Positions 22,495-32,689 of a stretch of 64,000 nucleotides of DNA are shown piece by piece. The stretch is from Macrolepiota albuminosa (taxonomy: Eukaryota; Basidiomycota; Agaricomycetes; Agaricales; Agaricaceae), in assembly GCA_027475525.1 (NCBI GenBank), contig JAMWFC010000051.1, positions 2,588,616 to 2,652,615 on the forward strand. The letters are read 5' to 3'. Positions within the stretch are counted from its first letter, which is position 1, and every line of letters starts with the position of its first letter. Made by a program: the position numbers and the translations under genes. The notes beneath the pieces are model-generated. The model did not search any database and was not told the DNA's origin. It saw only the letters and a list, made by a program, of their open reading frames with translations.

Positions 22495-24960
22495 TCAATC
22501 GCTATCGTCCTCTAGCGGCAGGGAACTATCAGATACCGGCAAAGAAGAATCGGGCAGAGGTAGGAGGTCGCCTGGCAAGATGTTGTTGGCGGTCTGCCAA
22601 TCCATGGCGGCTTGGCAGTCGTCCTGGTAATCTCGCAGAACATGCAGGCTGCAGCCCAAGTTGGAGTAGCGCAAGCGAAGTGCCATGAGCTGTCCCCGCA
22701 CCCGTTTCCGTTCCCGTTCCATTGATGTCGCCATCGTTGCCGCCCTCCTCGAGTACCGCTCCAGCATGTCACGAGGATTGAGCGCCATGACCGGGTATAC
22801 GAGATCTTGCCCCAGCCACTGAAAGGCGTCGCCAGTAACCATCAGTTCAGGTTGAGGAGTCCAAGCGGGGTTGACCCTGGCGATTATGGGGCGCCTTGGC
22901 TCCAATCCGGCAACGTCCTCAGGATCTGATACCTCCCAGGGGGCCACGTTGCCATAGGGAGGCAGCCAGTGCCATTCTGGCTCCTCCCTGGCAACTCCTG
23001 ACGCTGCCTCCCCTCCTGCCGCTACCGCCTTTGCCGAGGTCTCCTTCCTGCCACCTTCGCGCTGCGTCGCCAAGGTTTCTTCGTCCTCCCCCTCAGCGTC
23101 CTCATCCCCTCCCGCTGCCGCTCCCTCTGCCTTCTCCTCATCCCCCATCTCGACGTTGGCGGGGGCTTCTTCCCGCTTTCCCTCCTCCCGTTCCTCGCCA
23201 AGGGACCTCGCCGCCAAATGGATGGGCGACAGAAGGCCACTTGGGCCCGCCTCAGGATCGCGAGGAGGCAGGCAACTCGCCGCCAAGGCCTTCTCAAGAT
23301 CGGCCATTTCGGTGTCTTGAGGGGCTGGCGAGGGGGAAGGCGACGACACTACCCGAGGTCGCTTTGCCTTGCCCTTCCCTTTGCTGGGGGAAGGGGCTTG
23401 TCGTTTTTCTGGAACCAAAGTCCCTTGGCGCTTGCCGGCGCCTTGATTGCCGACTGTTTCCATCCCATCTCCCTGGCGCATCGGCAACGCCAAGGAGGCA
23501 CGTCCAATAGCTGCCATTCCTCCGGTGGCAACCTTCCTCTTCTGGCCCTCCACAAACTCCCTGGCCCTCCTCACCAAAACTGCGCACAAAAATGTCTTCT
23601 CGACAAGTGCGTCTGGCGCGCCGCCACGCTCGCAACTTTTGGCCCTGTCGATGGTGCAAGCGTGCTTGAGGGCACCACAGCGATAGCAAGGCTGGGCCCC
23701 AGTCGGGAACCAGCAGCCTTCTGGGTCGTTATCCGCCCAGCACTTGTCACACTAGCGCTACAAGTCAGCAAGAGCTTAAAAAAATAGAAAAGTCACTTAC
23801 CGCTCCCCGCGCCTCCTTAAAGGCTTGCCGGGTCGCCAGAAAAACAGTCTTCTTCCCCTTCATCTCCTCCATTACAACCCCGGCCTCCTGCCCCTCGTCA
23901 AGGACGGCCTCCTCCCGACGCGGCAAAAGCAAACCTTTCAGCTCCTTGTCGTCGAAGGAGCTTTGCGTTGGCGCCTGCAGACATAGGTTAGTAAACACCG
24001 CCTAGGTCCAAAAAGAACACTTACCGCATACTGGGGAGCCTTTCCCTTGCGAGACTTGGAAACAGTGGTTAGCGTCGCCTAGGTCCAAAAAGAACACTTA
24101 CCGCATACTGGGGAGCCTTTCCCTTGCGAGACTTGGAAACAGTGGTTAGCGTGGCACGGCAGCGGCAAGAGCAAAAACTCACTTTCTTTAAAGCCTTACC
24201 CGGCTTTACTGGGGAGCCCTTCCTGCTAGCCGGCAGTGCTGGGCTCTGTGCACTGCCGGCGCGACCTACCTTGCCGGATCCCTCAGTTACCACCTGCCTC
24301 TCAACGGCAGGCGCCTTCCCCGCAGCCACTCCCTCCATCTCCTCCGCCAACTCCCTGACCCGCTCCCGCTCCTCCAAAGCCCTGGTGATCTCCCGGGCAT
24401 CCTGAGAGACTTCCTCTTGCCGCGCCGCCAGCTCCTCAGCCACCTGCATCCGCGCCAAGGGCACCAGAACCTCCTGTTTGCTGTGAGGAGACAAGTCAGA
24501 CCACAGCTAAGTCAGAAATCAGGATCAGAAATACTTACTCAGGCGCAGGCGCGCTTACCGTCATCGGCAAGGCACCAGATAAAATGTCCTCCAACTCGTC
24601 CTCGATCGTTGGGATGGGAGGAGGCGCCTGGCAAAGCGATCAGCTAGCGACACGGCAAGAGCTGGAGGTACTTACAAAACGAGAAAAAGGCGCTAACCAC
24701 TCCGCGCCACGATGATCCAGGTACCGCAATCGGCACCACTCTCGAACCTCTATTTCACGATCCCAGCCCATGCCAAGAACGCGCACCTCCAACCACCGCT
24801 CATACAGCTTCATGACGGCAACCACTAAATTTACTGGCGCGTCCACGCCAACGCCATCGATCCGCTTAAGAAAATTATTCGCCTTTTCGATATAGGTGGA
24901 GGCAGCGTCTTGAGCCTCACAGGAGGGAACAGGGGGCGGAGTTGGAATGCGAAAAGACAT
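22495..24960 (-). CDS. Accessory zinc-cluster protein of element D (intact, six exons, 710 aa)
   Basis: Exons on the minus strand are 24960-24676, 24627-24539, 24480-24183, 24131-24102, 23974-23801 and 23751-22495, giving 2133 nt, a whole number of codons, with GT..AG introns. A 77-bp duplication at 23999-24152 repeats the small 30-nt exon; one copy is probably artificial. The domain order matches the E copy: conserved N-terminal domain (1-95), helical charged segment, CX2CX8CX8CX2CX6C cluster starting near residue 293 with a basic tail, a KGKGKAKR stretch followed by Ser-Pro repeats, acidic disordered part, and C-terminal coiled-coil-like region. It is intact while gag and pol of the same copy have stops. 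Nuclear DNA binding is inferred, not shown. Confidence 0.78.
23999..24152. repeat. Exact 77-bp tandem duplication in the D accessory gene
   Basis: Copies 23999-24075 and 24076-24152 match completely and repeat exon 4 with parts of both introns. Copies E and C have one exon there. Probable assembly junction. Confidence 0.85.
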
Positions 24961-25130
24961 TTTAAATTTTATGGAGCGCCAGGTAAAGATGGGGAGAAGA
25001 GGTGAAGTCCAAACTTATGCGCCAGGACTATAAACATAATCTCAAAAACACACGGACCCCTTGTCACAAAAGCGGTAACGGTAGCCTTATTTGGTGACTG
25101 AGGACAGTCAATTTTTCAGTTGGGGGGAGA
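24961..25130 (-). promoter_or_regulatory. Accessory-gene leader and polypurine tract of element D
   Basis: This 170-bp stretch lies between the accessory ATG and the 3' LTR, nearly the same as in E. AGTTGGGGGGAGA at 25118-25130 is the polypurine tract. Transcription of the accessory gene would have to start here or in the LTR in antisense. Confidence 0.45.
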
Positions 25131-25853
25131 TGATAGGACCCCAGACAGGATCAGCGCATCAACGGCAGGCTGCGGCAACGCGGCACCGACTCGGGATACC
25201 TTAGCACGCGCTAACTAACCATTTTTGGCAATATCTGACGGCCGCGCACGGCAAGAAGTAGATCCAATCAGTGATAGCGCCGATTGGCAGACAGAATGAC
25301 AACTGACAGATGGCATCAGTCACTGACGACAGCGCTTAGCGAGAAGCCTGATGATCTATCAAGAACTGACGGACAGCTTGGCGTTTGACCTTGGTGTCTG
25401 ACACTGCTTAGCGTCTTGATTTGGCGCCTGACATCGCTTAGGTACTCTGACGGACAGAAGGGTGATGGAGTGATGGTTTAGCTTCGCGATCTGTTGCCTG
25501 GCGTCGCTAAGGCTCTTGAATGGACGGTAGGGATCTGAAACCGTTGGAGCTACCCCTGTGAAATTTTCCAGTTTACCGCACTCTGGCGTCATTAGCCACT
25601 GGCAATGGCGAACTCATTGTAATATAAAAGTACTTACCGACTTGTATATACAGAAGAGAATAATAGACCAGAGTTTACTACTCCCCTTTCCTCAGTCTCC
25701 CTTACGCTCAAGAGCTCATTTACGCTACGGTCGGCAACGTCAAACTCATCGGCAGTTGCAGACGCTCACCAACACTCGACATACTCGCGCCTTGCAACTA
25801 CGGCAGGCATTATCGACGCTTAGACTTCGCTAAGCTTATCGTGCTCTTGCCGC
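25131..25853 (+). repeat. 3' LTR of element D, first part
   Basis: It starts TGATAGGACCCCAGACAGG and matches the 5' LTR with a few transitions. It is cut at 25853 by solo LTR F and resumes at 26799. By hand count this 723-bp part holds 13 TTRSCG/CGSYAA hexamers against about 1.4 expected with equal base use. Confidence 0.88.
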
Positions 25854-26794
25854 TGATAGGACCCTATACAGGTTAGGCGCATCAACGGCAGGCTCGGCAC
25901 CAGTTCCGGAAACCTTGCCGCACTTGTTCCGAACTTGGCGCACGCGTTTTACCTATTTTAAGCCATTCCCGACGGCCGGACACGGCAAGAAGCAGATCCG
26001 ATCAATGATAGCGCCGACGGCAGCAGGAATGACAACTGACAGATGGCATCAGTCACTGACGACAGCGCTTAGCGAGAAGATTGATGATCTGTCAAACACC
26101 GACAGACAGCTTGGCGTTTGACCTTGGCGGCTGACATCGCTTAGCGCCACCGATTTGGCATCTGACACTGCTTAGGTATGTTGATAGACAAAAGAAGGAT
26201 GGATTGATGGTTTAGCGTCGCGATCTGCCGCCTGGCGCCGCTAAGGGTCTTGAATGGACGGCAGGGATCTGAAACAGTTGGAGCTACCCCTTGTAAAATT
26301 TTCTAGTTTACCGCTCTTTGGCCACTGGCGACGGCGAACTCTTTGTAGTATAAAAGTACTTACCGACTTGTACAATAAGAAGAACAATAGACCAGAGTTT
26401 ACTACTCCCCTTTCCTCAGTCTCCCTTATGCTCAAGAGCTCATTTACGCTACGATCGGCAACGTCAAACTCATCGGCAGTTGCAGACGTTCGCCAATACT
26501 TGACATACTCGCGCCTTGCAACTACGGCAGGCATTATCAACGCTTAGACTTTGCTAAGCTTATCGTGCTCTTGCCGCTTACCTTTGCTGTGTTCGCTTAC
26601 CGCTCTTTCCTAGGCGCTTTACCTTAGCGCTTTACACTTGCCGACTCCGTTACCGACTTTTCTCCTTTTTCACAGACGTGTTCTCTGGGACCTGCCCGGG
26701 ACTCCTCAAATCACTTATAGCGCGCCCAACGCACACTCTTGGTACGGTAACACAATTGTTACATTTGTTACTGACCAAACTTTGGGCGTCATCA
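25854..26794 (+). repeat. Solo LTR F inserted in the D 3' LTR
   Basis: This is a 941-bp LTR (TGATAGGACCC..GCGTCATCA) of the E subtype. It is flanked by a 4-bp duplication CCGC (25850-25853 and 26795-26798). The uninterrupted D 5' LTR has a single CCGC at the matching place, which proves the insertion point. No internal region remains, as expected from LTR-LTR recombination after insertion. Confidence 0.92.
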
Positions 26795-26798
26795 CCGC

Positions 26799-27016
26799 TT
26801 ACCTTTGCCGTGTTCACTTACCGCTTCTTCCCTAGGCGCTTTACCTTAGCGCTTTACACTTGCCGACCTTGTTACCGACTCTTCCCCATTTTCACAGGCA
26901 CGTTCTCTGGGACCTGCCCGGGACTCCTCACATTACTTTTAGCGCGCCCAACGCAAGCCTTTGGTACGGTAACACTATAGTCACATTTGTTACTGACCAA
27001 ACTTTGGGCGTCATCA
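26799..27016 (+). repeat. 3' LTR of element D, second part
   Basis: This is the rest of the D 3' LTR after F. It ends GCGTCATCA and is followed by ACGG, the D target duplication, and then element C integrase in minus orientation. Confidence 0.88.
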
Positions 27017-29389
27017 ACGGTTGGCGGTATGAGCACTTGGCGTGTTTGTTGAATTTGGCAGAAGTGGCAAGTCCTGATGTACCAGGCGATGTCGGCACTA
27101 GCGTGTGGCCACCAGAATCGTTCTAACAGAGAGGCTCAGGTAGCGTACAGACCTCTATGTCCTAGCTCATCATGCATGGCGCGCAAGACTCGTAAGCGAC
27201 TTTCTGGCTTGATGATCAGCTTGTGAGCGCCATCTCGATTTCATCGCCAAAGTCTGTTGTCGGTAAAGAAGAAGTGGGTGGCATATCGGATAAAGGTCGC
27301 GTATTGTTCGTCGGTAAGGTCTGGGGGTTGCTTAAGGTCTTGTATCCATTGCTCAACTATTAACAAGCGACTGTCTTCCGCCTTTGCTTTGGCGGATCGG
27401 GGGACGGCATCGTAGGTCAAGTTTTTGCTGTCTTCTCTTAGCGGATGTGGTTCTTGTACGACTTTTACTGGAGGCGAGTTTTGACCGAAGATGCTTGCCA
27501 TGTAGAATGTGAGGGGTGCGCTAAAGATCTTGGGGCGGTAAGGGATAATGGGATGTAAAAATATGCTAGTAGGCTGTTGTCGTCGTAGTAGGGGGATTGG
27601 CTGTTGTATGAGGTGCACGAAACCATGTAAGCGGTCGATCCAGTCCTCAAGATCGCTATCAGCCTGTGGGTCCACTGCCGGATCGCCAGGCTGCCGTGGT
27701 CGCCTAGAGAGTCCATCTGGTCCGTGGAAAGAGCTCTTGACATGAACCAGTTCAAAGTGAAACATGAGGATAGCGACTACCCACCGGTTCATGCTAGCGG
27801 ATGGCTGGATGTCAGGATTCTGCAGCATGCCTTTGATGTACCTAGCGTCGACTTCAACAATAAGGTTCCGTACGCCAATCAAATACATCTTTAGCGACCG
27901 GAAGGCTTTGAAGAGTCCATAGAGCTCTAGCTTAGGCTGACTGTAGCGAGATTCTCGGTCGTTTAGCGTGATAGACCCAAAGCGGTTGTAGCGTCGCTGT
28001 TTCCGATTGTTGCTGAGGCACTGGCACAAGAAGTAGCCAATGGCAATGTACGAGGTATCCACCGCCAAGATAACTGGGTCGGCAGAGCTATAGTCAATAG
28101 GAACTAGGGGTTTGGCGTCTTGTAGGGCTTTCACTAAATCTCGCTGTGCAGTGACCTGGTCTGGCCCAAATTCAAAGGGCTCGTTGGTGCGGGTGAGTCG
28201 GTTAAGGGCGTGTGCGCGATGGGCAAAGTTCTTGACGAATATCCTGAGAACTCCAACCGTGCCAAGAAAGGCGCGAACTTCAGATAAGTCGCGGCAAGGA
28301 CCCCATCGCTCCAGGAGTGCTAAGCGAGACTCGTCGGGAACGCGACCGTCGGGAGTGCAGATGTGACCGAGTATTTTGAACCTTGGCGCGCAAAGGAGGA
28401 GTTTGTGGCCGCTAAACGTACCACCGCTATACTTCATATGTTGGAGAACTCGATTGAGCAGCTGGAAAAACTCCCATAGTGCTAAGTGAATGTTGGAGTT
28501 CTCTGGATGGGTCGCCGGTAAGCCGTTTACGAGTTGCCAGTCTTTGGGGCCTTTGACGCCAACGTCATCAATGAAGCTAAGGACATTATGCGGTATCTCA
28601 GGTTGGAGGATGAAAGTGATGTCGTCATGGAATATGGGGACTGAGTTTGTCCATCCCATCAGTAAGGTGACTAGGCGCAAGGCGCCAAACGGAGTTTGAA
28701 AAGTGGTGAGGTCACGGGAAGAAGGGTGTATCAGACGTTTATCATAGCCAACGTAAAGGTCAAGGGTGGCGCCACAAATACGCCCGGCAAAGGACTCGGC
28801 AATGTGGTCAGGGAAAGGCGGTACGCCAGAGTGTCGTATTGTAACTCTATTCAGCGGTTCAAGACTTTTTGAGGACACAGAACCAACGGGAGCGGTAAGA
28901 ACTATTGGAGGGCTCGTAGACGCCAGCCTTGATCTTGGTCCTAATGATTTGGCAGACCTCGGCTTTGATCCCAGGCGGTAACGGTCGGTTGTGCTCAGTC
29001 CACGGCACGTGAGGAATGGTCGGGATTACAACAGGCGGGAAGAAATCTGTACGTAGACTGCCGCGTTCTGAGTCCTCCCAAGCAAAGGCTTTATCTTGCT
29101 TAGCGACAAGATCGGTAAGGACGTTCAACTCATCTTTGGTCAAAAATCCTGTGTCGTGCTCCTTGGCGAACTGCTGCTGGCGTTCTGCGGTAAAACGTCC
29201 TGTGGGCTGAAAGGGTGGCGGATTCGGTAATAAGGTTGGCATATCGGCAAGAGGGTCGCCAATGATCTGGCGCTCGATTCTAAACGTCTCGGGAGAGTGC
29301 ATAGCGACGGGTTTTGTTTTAAGCGCAACTGGCTTATATTTCTTTTTGACTTGAACCCCTTTCCTTTTTGGAGCGTTAGCTTGGTTATA

Positions 29390-29545
29390 TACAGAGGTGG
29401 AAAGGGGAATTATAGCCTGAGGAGCGGCAAGTCCAAGAACGGCAGGAGACGAGGCTCCAGGAAGGGTACAGAGGTGGAAAGGGGAATTATAGCCTGAGGA
29501 GCGGCAAGTCCAAGAACGGCAGGAGACGAGGCTCCAGGAAGGGTA
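29390..29545. repeat. 77-bp tandem duplication in C pol
   Basis: Copies start at 29390 and 29467, an offset of exactly 77. Probable assembly junction. Confidence 0.85.
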
Positions 29546-29685
29546 GTGAGATAGGTGTCGGTAGACGCAATATTTTGAAAAGATTCGGAAGCGGTAAGGT
29601 ACAAGTACCTCCAGGAAGGGTAGTGAGATAGGTGTCGGTAGACGCAATATTTTGAAAAGATTCGGAAGCGGTAAGGTACAAGTAC
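29532..29685. repeat. Second 77-bp tandem duplication in C pol
   Basis: Copies 29532-29608 and 29609-29685 match completely. It partly overlaps the previous duplication. Confidence 0.85.
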
Positions 29686-29806
29686 GCTAGAGCGGAGTCA
29701 GTAATGTTTTGATTTTTCTGGGAAAGCTCAGCGTCAGTAGCAGATAAAGTAGTTAAAACGTCTTCATCAAGAAAAGCGGTAGACACAACATTTACAAGAC
29801 CAGTAA

Positions 29807-29960
29807 AATGGTCATATTCCAGCGTTAGCGCCACATCTCTGTGATCGTCGCCAATCACCTCCTTGATAGTCTGTGAAAACACCAATGGTCATATTCCAGC
29901 GTTAGCGCCACATCTCTGTGATCGTCGCCAATCACCTCCTTGATAGTCTGTGAAAACACC
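29807..29960. repeat. 77-bp tandem duplication at the C protease/pol overlap
   Basis: Copies 29807-29883 and 29884-29960 match completely. It doubles the frame-overlap region. Probable assembly junction. Confidence 0.85.
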
Positions 29961-32306
29961 TGTGGGGAGGCTCGTTGGCGTGTTGGTCGGTAAACTCCGG
30001 GGGCTTAGCGCGGGCACCTTTTCGTTGTCCTCTAGGGAACGTTGGCACCGTTTGTCGGATTCCGGAATTGGGGTCGCTAATAGTTAAAGTAGTCTCGTCA
30101 TTGGTAACTGTCTTGATGACTGATCGCGCCAAGACGTCGAAGGGTCTGCCAAGTAGTAGGTCGTATACCGGGGAACGTAAGATGTGTATTTGGAGGTAAA
30201 ACGTGATGTCGCCAAGGGTGCAAGGCACGTTCTTGGTGAGGCCTAAGGATCTGTCTACCATGCCGTTAGCACTCTGCATGTTTAGTATAATGGTAGGGTC
30301 ATAAATGAGGCCCAAATCGTTAGCGACTTCAGCTGCCATAGAAATGATCTGAGACCCGCTATCCACAATCGCCTCTACCTCATGCTTATTGTCTACGGTT
30401 AGCGTGACTGAGCGAATAGCGTGCGATTCTTGAGCGACGGTAAGGATTGCGGGGTCTTCTCCATGGTCTACTGACCTAAAATAGGCCTCCACTGGGTCCA
30501 CAGAGGTGGCGTTAGCGATGGGGTTGGCAGGAGAGTCTTCAGTATCCAATGAGTTGACGGTAACGGAAAAACCAGGGAGCACATCGTCGAGATCCTCGAC
30601 CTCGGCAACGGTTGTCACCAAGGGACGTCGAGGAGTGACTGCTGTCTTGACTTGGTTGCGGACGTCGGGAGCAATACTACAAAGTTCTTCTACTGACAAG
30701 GTCGTCGAGGAGTGACTGCTGTCTTGACTTGGTTGCGGACGTCGGGAGCAATACTACAAAGTTCTTCTACTGACAAGGTGACAGCGGTTTTCATGATGCG
30801 GCTAAATACGTGGTTTGATTTCTCTATGTCAAAAATTGGCGTGGTAGGTCAGTAGCCACCCTCAGGATGTTTCTTGAAAGCGGCAAAGTTTCGTTGTGTG
30901 GGTGCGTGATATCAGTTGGAAATCCCTGAGTAGGGATGTAAAGACGGCAAGGGCGGTTCAGGAGCAGCGGCGGTTGACAATGGTTCTGGAGTGGTGGCTG
31001 GCGGTGCGGCAGGAGTAGGAGTCGGTAACTTGCTAGCGGGAGGCATTGGCTTGTATCCTTTAAGAGGTTGTTTAGGCTGCTTAACTTCAACCCCATCAAA
31101 GACCTGATTCTTAAGCGAATCCAACTCCTGTTGGAGCTTGGCGATACGTTCTTCCCGCGAGAAGGTAGGATGGTCGCCAACGCTGTTGAAGTGTAAGACC
31201 TCGTGGATCATTTGCTGTTGGGTTGCCTGTTCAGGGTCAGGGTTGGCGTTGCCAGAAAGCATGCTGGTAACGATTTGTCCTGGGTTGTGCCTATGCCATT
31301 CATCAACTCGCTCCTGGAAGGACTTCTTGTCTGGGTAGTTGAGGATGGTGGCACCAGTGGTGAGAACTATCTTGCCATCGATAGCCCTTCGAATTCTTCC
31401 TTGCCGAATGTAGTTTTCTAGGGTAGCACAGCATCCTCTAGTCATAGTATGTCCAATTTCCCCACAGAAGTGGCAAGGGCCAGACGGGGGTACATTAGCG
31501 GGTCGGTTAGCGAGATTAGTGGTAATCATAGTTTTTATACGCGTCATAGCGGAGGCGACAGCAGCGGTAACAGCAGCGTTGAGATCCTCCTTCTTAACGA
31601 AGTCGGCAACAGGAGGCGGGATGGGAATGATACCGTTAGTTTGCTCGGGTGGTGGGCTTGTCCTAGCGCGTTGCAGCCCAACGCCAGTGTCCGTTCCCTT
31701 GAGAACCCATTTACCGGCTTCAAAAACGTTGGCAACGTTATAGGGCTTGTCTGGGTGATGGGCCTGATGAACAATTTCTAGGCGACAAGCAATACAAGTC
31801 CAAAGTGAAGTCGGGATGCCTTGTTGGAATAGGCGACGTTCCTCATTAATGTATAACTTGCCGTTTTGTACTAACCACCTAGCGATCTTTTGGAATTTGT
31901 GGTAATACGTGGAGAATGCGCTAAGAGAGGAGGTGCCACTGTCGAATGATTCCTGTACTAGTTTCTGGAGCTTGTTTACCGAGTATCGGGTAGCCTCCTC
32001 TGCGCCAGGGTACAGCTGGATCACTGCCGTCTTCCATCCTTCATACGAAGCGCCTTGGGCTGGAACTGGCGGTGCGGCAGGGACAAAGGCGACAAACTCG
32101 GCAAGGCCTGTCCACGTTTCTGCCATGTCATACGATACGTATCTTGCCGCGTACTCCTTCATCTGTGTGTGGTCGGTAATGCCACAATCCCTAAATAAAT
32201 ACTCCAATTCCTTGAAATACTGGGAGAGCTCCCGTGGCTTGGACTCGTCCCATTTTGGTGCCGAGAAGTGGTTGCGTGGCGGCATGCGCTGAACTTGTTG
32301 TTCCAT
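29932..32306 (-). pseudogene. gag: Gag-protease of element C, broken
   Basis: The start is the ATG at 32306 by homology to D. Gag is open through the region where D has its TGA, and carries the same unusual CCHC-type knuckle with long H-to-C spacing. Stops follow at 30912-30914 (TGA; CGT in D) and 30849-30851 (TGA; CGA in D). A 77-bp duplication at 30626-30779 shifts the frame again. The protease motif VEAIVDSGSQI is at about 30370. The end of this frame overlaps the pol frame exactly as in D. Confidence 0.83.
30626..30779. repeat. 77-bp tandem duplication in C protease region
   Basis: Copies 30626-30702 and 30703-30779 match completely. Probable assembly junction. Confidence 0.85.
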
Positions 32307-32668
32307 GGCGACGGTGGTAACGAGTTCGGTTAACGGTAGTGGGGAAGGGGTTCTAGAGATTGGCGACGGGGTAAGAGAAATGGCAAGTTGAGAAAGCGGT
32401 GTTAAAGGAGTGATGGGAGTAACTGGTTGCGGTACGGTAAATGGCAACGCTAAGGGGTCGTCGGCGCTATAATTGAGGGAATGCGGGAAGAGATCAGGAA
32501 ATGTGTCTACAGTGGCGTTCTGTAGTTCCTGTGCGAGAGAGAGACCCGGTAAGGCACCAGGTGGTTGTGGAGTTGATGGGTGGGAAGGAGCTATGCCTTC
32601 TGCCGACTGGTCTAGCAGGCGGCACCTACGTTGGAGACGGGTTTCTGGCGGAATTCTGCCCTAGAGAT

Positions 32669-32686
32669 CCCTCGTGGTGGGCTCCA
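32669..32686 (-). promoter_or_regulatory. Putative primer-binding site of element C
   Basis: On the minus strand it reads TGGAGCCCACCACGAGGG, three bases inside the LTR, with one change from D. Confidence 0.5.
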
Positions 32687-32689
32687 ATT

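Larger units (their letters stand above)
14638..27016 (+). mobile_element. Element D: complete Gypsy element with antisense accessory gene
   Basis: The order is 5' LTR, primer site, Gag-protease, RT-RNase H-integrase, convergent spacer, accessory gene (minus), polypurine tract, 3' LTR. The 4-bp target duplication ACGG flanks it (14634-14637 and 27017-27020) within element C integrase. Solo LTR F is nested in its 3' LTR. Removing F and two 77-bp artefacts leaves about 11.3 kb, large for a fungal Gypsy element because of the roughly 2.5-kb accessory gene. The two LTRs differ by a handful of transitions in the parts compared. Gag and pol each carry one TGA, while the accessory gene is intact. 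Confidence 0.9.
27017..29885 (-). pseudogene. pol: 5' part of element C pol (RT, RNase H, start of integrase)
   Basis: The minus-strand translation parallels the D pol from its start to the integrase zinc module. Lesions are a frame-breaking deletion of about 25 bp near 28870 just after the VLKK motif of RT, a TGA at 27241-27243 (CGA in D), and three 77-bp-period duplications (29390-29545, 29532-29685, 29807-29960) that are probably artificial. RT keeps the FIDDVG box. The gene continues at 14637 on the other side of element D. Confidence 0.85.

Noticed and set aside
13567..32306. C-to-T stops as repeat-induced point mutation (RIP)
   Set aside because: RIP is an ascomycete process and favours CpA. 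The changes here are mainly at CpG, which fits deamination of methylated DNA better.
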